Position numbers and translations under genes: made by a program | Shown: positions 1-6,318 of the stretch, in pieces | Layout: each line of letters starts with the position of its first letter | Numbering within the stretch: the first letter of the stretch is position 1 | Notes under the pieces: model-generated | Seen by the model: the letters and a program-made list of their open reading frames with translations, nothing else | What the model was told of the DNA's origin: nothing | Databases searched by the model: none | Assembly (NCBI GenBank): GCA_026193295.1 | Contig: JAPHSB010000283.1 | Span: forward strand, 1 to 9,665 | DNA length: 9,665 nucleotides | Origin: Lysobacterales bacterium | GTDB taxonomy: Bacteria > Pseudomonadota > Gammaproteobacteria > Xanthomonadales > SZUA-36 | Direction: 5' to 3'

Positions 1-60
1 CACGTCACGGACGACCGCGCGCTTGCCGAAGGATTTGTGCAGGTTTACAGCCCTCAGCAT
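1..60 (-). CDS. lptB: LptB, LPS export ABC transporter ATP-binding protein (N-terminal 20 residues only)
   Basis: Only the first 20 codons lie in the window; the gene continues past the left edge. The translation begins MLRAVNLHKSFGKRAVVRDV, which matches the usual LptB opening: a short beta strand, the K-S-F/Y-G-K/R-R motif near the A-loop, then V-x-x-V. In the family, LptB is the cytoplasmic ATPase that powers LPS extraction from the inner membrane with LptF, LptG and LptC. The ATG lies 4 bases after the lptA stop codon in the same direction, as expected for the conserved lptC-lptA-lptB order. A purine-rich GAGGAG lies 13 bases upstream, farther than ideal, but no other in-frame start is present nearby. 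The Walker motifs are outside the window, so the call rests on the N-terminus plus gene order. Confidence 0.85.
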   Translation of the reverse strand, partial: MLRAVNLHKSFGKRAVVRDV

Positions 61-64
61 CGCT

Positions 65-625
65 TCAGCCCGGCTCCTCAGACTCTTTTCCCGGCGGCTC
101 GGGCGGCGGGTCTTCAGGCTTGGCGTCACCCGGGATCACTTCCGGGTTCATGCGGATCCGTATGCGCCCATCCGCATCGCCGCCGCTGCCCTGAAAATGC
201 TGGATATTCAGGTCATACCGCAGGACTTCTCCGCTGATGTGGTATTGCGGATGATCGACGTCGGCCGCCCCGGTCAGGGTGACGATGCCCGTGGCGACTT
301 CGTACTCGACTTTGAGCGCCTGCGCAGAAACCAGTCCTTCGGCCTCGATTTCCTGCTGCAGGTGGACCGGCTTCCCGTCCAGTTCGAAACGCCGCACGCG
401 GCCCTCGACGCGCTCGACCCTGGCGATATCGGCGCGGATAAGCAAGGTGCCCTGGCGAATCTCGACATTGCCCCGCAGGGTCGCCATCCCGTCGCCCAGG
501 GTTCCGTCGGTGGCGTCCGCTTTGACTTCGAGCGGCTGTTGCCGGTCGCTCTTCAGGGCATGCGCGGGCGTGAACGCGAACAGCAGAGCACCGGCAAGCA
601 GCAAGCCATGGCTAGCGCGTTTCAT
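65..625 (-). CDS. lptA: LptA, periplasmic LPS transport bridge protein
   Basis: A 186-residue OstA/LptA-like protein. In the family, LptA oligomerises in the periplasm as a beta-jellyroll bridge carrying LPS from LptC at the inner membrane to LptD at the outer membrane. The chosen start gives a clean signal peptide: MKR, a hydrophobic core at residues 8-18, and an Ala-His-Ala cleavage site after residue 23. An upstream in-frame ATG at 655 would add ten polar residues before the signal and is disfavoured; AGGG lies 6 bases before the chosen ATG. The mature part shows the repeated G-D/N-V-x-I-x-Q and 'tLtGaA' strands typical of the OstA domain (about residues 28-155). The last 20 or so residues are a Pro/Glu-rich tail likely to be disordered. 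The start overlaps the lptC end by 14 bases, indicating translational coupling. Confidence 0.93.
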   Translation of the reverse strand: MKRASHGLLLAGALLFAFTPAHALKSDRQQPLEVKADATDGTLGDGMATLRGNVEIRQGTLLIRADIARVERVEGRVRRFELDGKPVHLQQEIEAEGLVSAQALKVEYEVATGIVTLTGAADVDHPQYHISGEVLRYDLNIQHFQGSGGDADGRIRIRMNPEVIPGDAKPEDPPPEPPGKESEEPG

Positions 626-1172
626 AATGGGCCCTGACTTCGTCCAGCAGCTCATAGCGTTTGTTGATCATGTCGAGTTTCATGCCGACTGCATCCACCC
701 GGTCATCGAGTTGCAGCAGGCTCACGTCGGCGTCGGTCATGGCGGTTCGTGGAGTTACGTTAAGCACCACGTCCGAGGTGGTGATTTCCAGTGTCTCGTC
801 GGTAAGTTCGTTCAGCCTCGACAGGTTTACGTCACCTGACAGGGTGACGATTTCCCGGTCCGGAGAAATGATCGCCGATTCCGCCGTAATGTACCACCGA
901 TCATTCTCCTGCTGGATGCGAATCTCAGGCGAATCCAGCGTTCCGGTACCGGTCTCGGCGTCGTTCCTCAGTACCGGTGAGGAAATGTTCAACTTCACAC
1001 TGCCGCGCTCATCGAGCAGGCGCCCATTGAAGTCGTACAGGGCGTAATTGAGCCGCATGTCCGGTGGACCCACTGTGCTCTGGCCCGTTTCCAGGGGCCG
1101 CCGCGACAACTGCCAGGACAGCAGGGCCAGCAGGGCCAGGAGGAGGATGCCATAGGGGGTTCTGAAACGCAT
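612..1172 (-). CDS. lptC: LptC, inner-membrane-anchored LPS transport protein
   Basis: A 186-residue protein with one N-terminal membrane segment (about residues 8-22, rich in Leu and Ala) and a periplasmic beta-rich domain, the normal LptC plan. In the family it accepts LPS from the LptBFG transporter and passes it to LptA. Family-like features are the Y-D-F-x-G-R-L stretch near residues 45-51 and the strand run around I-V-T-L-S-G-D-V-N-L at about 128-137. The ATG is preceded by AGGTGGTGA, the clearest Shine-Dalgarno in this operon, and an in-frame TGA lies two codons upstream, so this start is well supported. It sits between kdsC and lptA on the same strand, as in E. coli and Pseudomonas. 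The 59-base gap from kdsC holds an 18-codon frame described under findings. Confidence 0.92.
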   Translation of the reverse strand: MRFRTPYGILLLALLALLSWQLSRRPLETGQSTVGPPDMRLNYALYDFNGRLLDERGSVKLNISSPVLRNDAETGTGTLDSPEIRIQQENDRWYITAESAIISPDREIVTLSGDVNLSRLNELTDETLEITTSDVVLNVTPRTAMTDADVSLLQLDDRVDAVGMKLDMINKRYELLDEVRAHYETR

Positions 1173-1231
1173 GAATCACCACCTGTATGCGACGGCAGCG
1201 GCTGTGGCGATGGTCGGGCTGAGCCGTGCCA

Positions 1232-1783
1232 TCACGCCAGGATCTTGTCCAGGACCTGCCGGTCGAGGCCGCGGGCGGAAAGGATCAGGTTGCAGATCTC
1301 GCGGACCGCGCCGTGGCCGCCGGGACGCGATGTGATCCAGTGTGCATGCGTTTTGACCAGGGCATCGGCACCGGGCACCGTCACCGCCAGGCCGACGCGG
1401 TCCAGTACCGGGATGTCCAGCCAGTCGTCGCCGGCGTAACATACCGCGGGCGCCTCAATTCCGGTAGCGTCCAGCAGTTCATGAAACGCGCTGAGCTTGT
1501 CATTGCGCCCTTGGTAAACGTGCTCGATGCCAAGATTTTCAGCCCGGTTCGCCACGATTTGCGATTGCCGCCCGGTAATCAGCGCGAGCACGACTCCCTG
1601 TGTCTGCAGGGCGCGCATGCCGAGGCCATCACTGGTACAGAACGCCTTCATTTCATTGCCCTGGTTGTCGAAATAGAGCCGGCCATCCGTCAGGACGCCG
1701 TCGACATCCAATACCAATGCGTGGATCCGCGCCGCGCGTTCCAGCAGCAACGGGTCATAGCCGGACGTGTCGATCAGCTGCAT
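1232..1783 (-). CDS. kdsC: KdsC, 3-deoxy-D-manno-octulosonate-8-phosphate phosphatase
   Basis: A 183-residue HAD-superfamily phosphatase of the small, capless KdsC type, which works as a tetramer in the cytoplasm and releases Kdo from Kdo-8-phosphate. Visible motifs in order: motif I LDVDGVLTDG with nucleophile D26 and acid/base D28; motif II around ITGR with T70; the Lys motif GRNDK with K96; and motif III GDDWLD with D119, D120 and D123 for magnesium. The C-terminal R-P-G-G-H-G-A-V-R-E segment (153-162) is the family's tail, which reaches into a neighbouring active site. The ATG follows the kdsD stop codon with no gap (TGAATG), and GGGAG lies 8 bases upstream within kdsD. Length and motifs are normal; no defect is visible. 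Confidence 0.96.
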   Translation of the reverse strand: MQLIDTSGYDPLLLERAARIHALVLDVDGVLTDGRLYFDNQGNEMKAFCTSDGLGMRALQTQGVVLALITGRQSQIVANRAENLGIEHVYQGRNDKLSAFHELLDATGIEAPAVCYAGDDWLDIPVLDRVGLAVTVPGADALVKTHAHWITSRPGGHGAVREICNLILSARGLDRQVLDKILA

Positions 1784-2755
1784 TCAGACCACTCCCGCCC
1801 GCAGCAGGTCCTGGAAATTCAGCGCGCCGACCAGCTTACCGGAGCCGTCGATGACCAGCAGGCCCTGGATGGCATGCTTTTGCATCAACTGCATGGCTTC
1901 CACGGCCAGCGCGTCCGGGGTGATGCTCTTGCCGCCGGGGGTCATCGCCTTGCGTATCGGCGTGGTGTGGGGGTCGAGGCCGGTATCCAGCGTGCGCCGG
2001 AGATCACCGTCCGTATAAATCCCCACCACCCGGCCGTCCGGGCCGGTCACCGCCGTCATGCCCAGCCGCTTGGCAGTCATCTCGACGATGGCCTGGCTGA
2101 TCGATGCGCCTTCGGACACACTGGGGATCTCCTCATCTCGGTGCATGATGTCCTGTATGTGCAGCAGCAGTCGGCGTCCGAGTTGGCCGGCAGGATGTGA
2201 ACGTGCGAAATCCTCGGCCGTGAATCCGCGGGATTCCAGCAATGAAACAGCCAGGGCGTCACCCATGACCAGGGCGGCGGTGGTGCTCGAAGTCGGGGCC
2301 AGGCCCAACGGGCAGGCTTCTTTTTCGACGCTGACGTCGATGTGGGCGTCAGCGTGGCGCGCCAGGGTGGACCCGGGGTTCCCCGTCATTGCCACAATCT
2401 TCACACCCAGGCGTTTCAGCAGCGGCAGTATCTGGTTTACTTCATCGGTTTCGCCGGAGTTCGATAGGGCCAGCACGACGTCACTGGACTTGATCATGCC
2501 GATGTCGCCGTGGCTGGCCTCGGCCGGGTGCACGAAAAAGGCAGCCGTTCCGGTACTGGCCAGGGTGGCGGCGATCTTGTTGCCGACATGGCCGGATTTT
2601 CCCATCCCGATGACCACGACACGCCCGCCGCAGTCGAGCATCAAGCCGCAGGCGGCCAGGAACCCCTCGTCGATCCGCTCGGACAGGCCGGCGACGGCTC
2701 TGGCCTCGGTCTCGATCACGGCGCGGGCCAGCGATTGTATGGCGGCTCGATTCAT
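1784..2755 (-). CDS. kdsD: KdsD, D-arabinose-5-phosphate isomerase
   Basis: A 323-residue cytoplasmic enzyme converting D-ribulose 5-phosphate to D-arabinose 5-phosphate, the first committed input to Kdo. The N-terminal SIS domain (about 40-175) shows GMGKSGHVGNKIAATLASTG (50-69), HPAEASHGDIGM (76-87) and LSNSGETDE (97-105). The SHPAGQLGRRL segment carries H187, at the place of the E. coli catalytic His193. Two CBS domains follow (about 205-260 and 270-323), so this is the full-length biosynthetic type rather than a SIS-only paralogue. It lies 26 bases after yrbG and directly abuts kdsC. No convincing Shine-Dalgarno precedes the ATG; instead a promoter-like extended -10 sits 7 bases upstream (separate entry), which could mean leaderless translation. 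Confidence 0.96.
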   Translation of the reverse strand: MNRAAIQSLARAVIETEARAVAGLSERIDEGFLAACGLMLDCGGRVVVIGMGKSGHVGNKIAATLASTGTAAFFVHPAEASHGDIGMIKSSDVVLALSNSGETDEVNQILPLLKRLGVKIVAMTGNPGSTLARHADAHIDVSVEKEACPLGLAPTSSTTAALVMGDALAVSLLESRGFTAEDFARSHPAGQLGRRLLLHIQDIMHRDEEIPSVSEGASISQAIVEMTAKRLGMTAVTGPDGRVVGIYTDGDLRRTLDTGLDPHTTPIRKAMTPGGKSITPDALAVEAMQLMQKHAIQGLLVIDGSGKLVGALNFQDLLRAGVV

Positions 2756-2761
2756 CGCGCT

Positions 2762-2770
2762 ATTTTAACA
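2762..2770 (-). promoter_or_regulatory. candidate extended -10 promoter element for kdsD
   Basis: Read on the minus strand this is TGTTAAAAT: a TGn extension plus TAAAAT, which matches five of six consensus -10 bases. It is one of the few AT-rich patches in a GC-rich window and lies in the 26-base gap between yrbG and kdsD. The last base of the hexamer is 7 bases from the A of the kdsD ATG, so transcription would begin at or beside the start codon. No recognisable -35 lies 16-18 bases upstream, which extended -10 promoters can tolerate. This is inference from motif and spacing only. Confidence 0.3.
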
Positions 2771-2781
2771 GCATGCGGGAC

Positions 2782-3771
2782 TCAGGCTGGTACCGCGCTC
2801 ACGACCGGCGCTGCGGTAACCCACACCAGGACCTGGTAAGCGAAATACAGCGCCAGCAGCAACGCGGCGGACTTACGGCTGATCCGGCCGGGGCCGGTGA
2901 TGCCGTAGGCCATGAAAAACAGCAGGACGGTGAGTAGGAACATCACCGGGAAATCCTGCTTTAGCATCAGCAGATCGACCTCCACGGGGTGAATGACTGC
3001 CGCGACGCCCAGCACGCCCAGGATGTTGAACATATTCGACCCGATCACATTGCCGATGGCCAGGTCGTCTTCGTGGCGCAAGGCGCTGGTCAACGCCGCA
3101 GCGAGTTCGGGAAGACTGGTGCCGAGGGCCATGACAGTGAGGCCGATCACCGTCTCTGAGACCTCGAGACTGCGCGCGATGTAGATGGCGCCATCGACCA
3201 GGAACTTCGAACTCAGCGGCAGTATGATCAGGCCGACCAGCAACCACGTCACCGCCTGCCCGGTTGCCATGTTCCGCGGGATTTCCGCGGCGAATTCCGC
3301 CGCCAGCGGGTCGTCCGGACCTCGCCGCAGGGCGTAGCGCACCATCCAGATGACCAGGGCGACCAGCCCGGTCAGCAGCAACCATCCCTCGGTGCGGCTG
3401 AAAAGCAGGTCAGCAGCCATGATGAAGCTGCCGACCATGATCAGCATCAACAGGGGATATTCGCGTCGCAGGGTCTCCGACTCGACGCGCAGCGGGTAAA
3501 CCAGCGCCGTGATACCCAGGACCAAGCCGATGTTGGCGATGTTGGAGCCGATGGCATTGCCCACGGCCAGTCCCGGGTTGCCGCGGCTGGCCGCGACCCC
3601 GGAGACCACCAGTTCCGGGGCGGACGTGCCGAAAGCGATAATGGTCAGGCCAATGATCAGCGGTGACACACCGAGGTTCCGGGCCAACGCGGAAGCGCCG
3701 GCCACCAGGCGATCAGCGCCCCACACGAGCAGTATGAAGCCACCGACCAGTTGCGCAATGGAAATCAGCAT
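2782..3771 (-). CDS. yrbG: YrbG-type calcium/sodium antiporter family protein
   Basis: A 329-residue inner-membrane protein of the CaCA (K+-dependent Na+/Ca2+ exchanger-related) family, with about ten hydrophobic segments in two inverted halves. The alpha-repeat signatures are both intact: GLTIIAFGTSAPELVVS (41-57) with GNAIGSNIANIG (71-82) in the first half, and GLTVMALGTSLPELAAALTS (210-229) with GNVIGSNMFNILG (240-252) in the second. The paired glutamates E53 and E222 are the expected cation ligands. A charged cytoplasmic loop (about 149-170) separates the halves. The true substrate of the bacterial YrbG branch is not firmly established. It is the first gene of the kds-lpt operon, as in E. 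coli, and is read away from ibaG. The Shine-Dalgarno is weak. Confidence 0.93.
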   Translation of the reverse strand: MLISIAQLVGGFILLVWGADRLVAGASALARNLGVSPLIIGLTIIAFGTSAPELVVSGVAASRGNPGLAVGNAIGSNIANIGLVLGITALVYPLRVESETLRREYPLLMLIMVGSFIMAADLLFSRTEGWLLLTGLVALVIWMVRYALRRGPDDPLAAEFAAEIPRNMATGQAVTWLLVGLIILPLSSKFLVDGAIYIARSLEVSETVIGLTVMALGTSLPELAAALTSALRHEDDLAIGNVIGSNMFNILGVLGVAAVIHPVEVDLLMLKQDFPVMFLLTVLLFFMAYGITGPGRISRKSAALLLALYFAYQVLVWVTAAPVVSAVPA

Positions 3772-3931
3772 GAATGGCGCCCGGTCATGCGTTCCGGGCT
3801 CTGTTCGGGCGGGGCCCGCCGGCTGCCGGTGCGTAAATGGCTTTCAGTAACCGTTGCGGTTCCATTATGATGTCCGGCTTCCGCGGCGTGACAGCCGATT
3901 ATGCTGGCTGAGTTAATATGGTGAATAGTCT
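3772..3931. promoter_or_regulatory. divergent promoter region between yrbG and ibaG
   Basis: This 160-base gap holds no gene and must start transcription both ways. The half nearest ibaG is AT-richer. For the plus strand, TATGAT at 3866-3871 (5 of 6 consensus bases) with TTCAGT at 3843-3848 gives 17-base spacing and a leader near 54 bases. For the minus strand there are two CATAAT -10 candidates, read from ATTATG at 3864-3869 and at 3898-3903; the second has TTCACC 16 bases upstream (3920-3925). The plus and minus -10s at 3864-3871 overlap, so polymerases could compete. GGTGAA at 3920-3925 is also the ibaG ribosome-binding site, 6 bases before its ATG. The stretch 3772-3835 is GC-rich with no recognised motif. 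These are motif matches by eye only. Confidence 0.4.
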
Positions 3932-4162
3932 ATGGACAGCGCGACAATAGAGCAAATGATCCACAAAGGCCTGCCGGATTCGCAGGTCCAGGTAAGCGGC
4001 GATGACGGTGTGCACTTCGAGGCCCGCGTGATCAGCCCTTCTTTCGAGGGCTTGCCGACGCTCAAGCGTCACCGCATGGTTTACGCGACGCTGGGCCCGC
4101 TGATGGGCAACGAAATCCATGCGCTGGGTCTGCGCACGCTGACTCCGGCCGAGAGCGACTGA
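3932..4162 (+). CDS. ibaG: IbaG, BolA-family protein
   Basis: A 76-residue protein of the BolA fold, closest to the IbaG (YrbA) branch. BolA-type proteins pair with monothiol glutaredoxins and can share a [2Fe-2S] cluster; IbaG is linked to acid stress and, in some bacteria, to envelope homeostasis. Visible features are SGDDGVHFEARVIS (22-35), with the H28 position typical of the IbaG branch; the RHRMVY helix (46-51); and the C-terminal EIHALGLRTLTPAE (61-74), with the near-invariant H63. GGTGAA sits 6 bases before the ATG. murA follows after a single base, and the ibaG-murA pair is widely conserved, so co-transcription is very likely. The protein is somewhat shorter than E. coli IbaG because it lacks the tail after TPAE. 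Confidence 0.92.
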   Translation: MDSATIEQMIHKGLPDSQVQVSGDDGVHFEARVISPSFEGLPTLKRHRMVYATLGPLMGNEIHALGLRTLTPAESD

Positions 4163-4163
4163 C

Positions 4164-5432
4164 GTGGCCCGGATCCAGATAAACGGCGGGGTTCCCCTGC
4201 AGGGCGAGGTCTGGATCTCGGGCGCCAAGAACGCCGTGCTGCCGATTCTTGTGGCCAGCCTGCTCGGCGATGAGCCTTCGCGGATCAATAACGTACCGCA
4301 TCTGCAGGATGTGACAACCACGATGGAGTTGCTGGGCCGCATGGGCGCCCGGATCAGCCTCAATGAACGCATGCAGATCGAGATAGATCCGCGCAGCCTG
4401 GAGGTCTACGAGGCGCCTTACGAATTGGTCAAGACCATGCGCGCCTCGATCCTGGTGCTCGGCCCGCTGGTGGCGCGCTATGGCCACGCCCGCGTGTCGC
4501 TGCCCGGAGGTTGCGCCATCGGGACCCGGCCGGTGGACCTGCATCTGCATGGACTGCGGGCGCTGGGCGCGGAGGTCGAGGTCCTGAACGGCAATATCGA
4601 GGCCCGCGCGGACCGTCTGCGGGGCGCACGCATCGTGCTGGACACGGTGACGGTGACCGGCACCGAAAACATCCTGATGGCAGCTACGCTGGCCCAGGGC
4701 ACCACGGTCATAGAGAATGCGGCGCAGGAGCCGGAGGTGGTCGATCTGGCGGAGTTTCTGATCGCCATGGGAGCCCGGATCTCGGGCGCCGGCAGCAACA
4801 CGATCACCGTCGAGGGGGTCGAACGGTTGCGCGGCACAGAGTACACGGTGCTCCCGGACCGGATCGAAACAGGGACCTACCTTGTCGCCGCCGCCATGAC
4901 CGGAGGCCATGTGCGTTGCGTCCGCGCCCGGCCGGCACACCTCGACGCCGTTCTGGAAAAGCTGGCCGAGGCCGGCGCCGAAATTCGCGCCGGTGCGGAC
5001 TGGATCGAACTGGACATGCGCGGGCGCAGGCTGCGGTCGGTGGACGTCACCACTGCTCCGTATCCTGCCTTTCCGACCGACATGCAGGCCCAGTTCACCG
5101 CGCTCAACACGATCGCTGACGGGACCGCGGTCATCACCGAAACCGTGTTCGAGAACCGTTTCATGCATGTGCAGGAGCTGCGACGGCTCGGCGCGGACAT
5201 TCGTTTGAAAGGCAACACGGCGATCGTCCGTGGCGTGCCGCGACTGATGGGGGCCCCGATCATGGCCACCGATCTGCGCGCCTCGGCTTCACTGGTGCTG
5301 GCCGGGCTGGTCGCCGACGGCGTGACCATCGTCGATCGCGTCTATCACATCGACCGGGGTTATGAAATCATCGAGGAAAAGCTGGGCGCACTCGGGGCAC
5401 GCATCAAGCGGGTGGGTTCCGCGGCGGCCTGA
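4164..5432 (+). CDS. murA: MurA, UDP-N-acetylglucosamine 1-carboxyvinyltransferase
   Basis: A 422-residue cytoplasmic enzyme that transfers enolpyruvate from PEP to UDP-GlcNAc, the first committed step of peptidoglycan synthesis and the fosfomycin target. Start is GTG, one base after the ibaG stop codon; no better start gives the conserved N-terminus, and GAGAG lies 8 bases upstream. Key residues are present: K22 and N23 in ISGAKNAVLPIL, R93 in the R-A-S-I segment, the PEP-binding loop LPGGCAIGTRPVDLH with C117 (Cys rather than the fosfomycin-insensitive Asp), and D306 in FPTDMQAQF. The C-terminal RASASLVLAGLVADG segment completes the two-lobe EPT fold. Length matches the family's roughly 420 residues, with no sign of damage. 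Confidence 0.97.
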   Translation: MARIQINGGVPLQGEVWISGAKNAVLPILVASLLGDEPSRINNVPHLQDVTTTMELLGRMGARISLNERMQIEIDPRSLEVYEAPYELVKTMRASILVLGPLVARYGHARVSLPGGCAIGTRPVDLHLHGLRALGAEVEVLNGNIEARADRLRGARIVLDTVTVTGTENILMAATLAQGTTVIENAAQEPEVVDLAEFLIAMGARISGAGSNTITVEGVERLRGTEYTVLPDRIETGTYLVAAAMTGGHVRCVRARPAHLDAVLEKLAEAGAEIRAGADWIELDMRGRRLRSVDVTTAPYPAFPTDMQAQFTALNTIADGTAVITETVFENRFMHVQELRRLGADIRLKGNTAIVRGVPRLMGAPIMATDLRASASLVLAGLVADGVTIVDRVYHIDRGYEIIEEKLGALGARIKRVGSAAA

Positions 5433-5457
5433 GGCAGGCCCGGCGCCGGCAGCCGGA

Positions 5458-6318
5458 TTACTCCCCCTGCCGTCCGGGCCCCGGCGGGGATTCTCCACCT
5501 GCCGCCTGCAGCGCAGCGCAACCGGGCCGGGGCGTGATGTCGACGCCGTCGAGGGTCAGTTCGGTGATGCGCATCTCGAGGTGGTTGCCACCGGACTTGC
5601 CGTGGTCTATGCGCACCTCGATGTGATCCAGCTCCGGCGCATGCCACGCGCGAGTGTAACGCTCGGTGTTGCGGTGAATTTTTTCCACCGGCGTGGTCAG
5701 CAGGCAGCCGAGGCTGGTCTCCATCCATTCATGCGGCAGTAAGCGAAAGTTCTGCTCGTCGATTTCGTCTTCCTCGACCATCTGGAAATGCAATGGCGCT
5801 TCAGGCTGTGGCATGCGCCGGCGTATTTCGAGTTTCAACGACAGCGGATCGAGTGCGTCCCCGGCCATGTCCAGCTGCAGCGGGTCGTCCTCGTCATGCA
5901 CGATACTGACCCGCCGGGCGTCCCAGTCGAAGTCGACGTTCCAGCGGTCGTCGATGCCGGCCACGCGGGTGTGTCGCGAGTAATGTAGGGGCCTCAGGCG
6001 ACCCTCGTGCAATGCCCCGATCACTTCTTCGTCATCGCCCGCTGCCAGGATCCTGGCCAGCCCATGGGTGCCGCTACCCGAACTCCGCAGGATCCAGCGC
6101 GTACCTTGTTGCTGCAGTGTGACTTCGACCTTGCCGGTCAGTCGGCCGTTGCGGTAAATGGCGTAACGGGCTTGGTAGGGCCTGGTGACCGGTCCGGGGT
6201 CTCCGTTGGTTGGCTCCATCGCGTCGGGGTGATCCGCCGGCCGGGTGGGCGGCGGCCAGGCCAGCATGCAGAAGCCAGCCAGCGCCGTAAACGCGATCTC
6301 ACGGGTGCAGGCGGCCAT
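5458..6318 (-). CDS. DUF3108 envelope protein of unknown function
   Basis: A 286-residue protein recognised as DUF3108 by its pattern: an opening Y-x-A-x-Y-x-I-Y-R-N-G-x-L-x-G strand (about 48-62), a long beta-rich middle with acidic patches, and a C-terminal run of alternating strands ending near V-D-I-T-P-R. The N-terminus has a hydrophobic stretch (8-21) followed by a Pro-rich linker (22-45), suggesting a signal peptide or a single membrane anchor and a periplasmic domain; no lipobox is seen. The chosen ATG lies within the last codons of purN, overlapping it by 20 bases. The open frame extends to 6576, but that part is antisense-like low-quality sequence over purN and carries no signal. 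No enzymatic function can be assigned. Its place after purM-purN recurs in other gammaproteobacteria (from memory). Confidence 0.8.
   Translation of the reverse strand: MAACTREIAFTALAGFCMLAWPPPTRPADHPDAMEPTNGDPGPVTRPYQARYAIYRNGRLTGKVEVTLQQQGTRWILRSSGSGTHGLARILAAGDDEEVIGALHEGRLRPLHYSRHTRVAGIDDRWNVDFDWDARRVSIVHDEDDPLQLDMAGDALDPLSLKLEIRRRMPQPEAPLHFQMVEEDEIDEQNFRLLPHEWMETSLGCLLTTPVEKIHRNTERYTRAWHAPELDHIEVRIDHGKSGGNHLEMRITELTLDGVDITPRPGCAALQAAGGESPPGPGRQGE

Noticed and set aside
1226..2200. A 324-codon plus-strand open frame over kdsC and kdsD
   Set aside because: Both minus-strand genes show intact family motifs throughout; the plus-strand product is a compositional shadow.
4062..5168. A 368-codon minus-strand open frame over ibaG and murA
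   Set aside because: murA is unmistakable on the plus strand, and this frame has no recognisable domain and antisense-type composition.
5433..5490. A terminator at the murA/DUF3108 convergence
   Set aside because: There is a CCGGCGCCGG palindrome (5440-5449) and a CCCC-GGC-GGGG hairpin (5479-5489), but no T-run follows either on either strand, and the second is inside the DUF3108 coding end.
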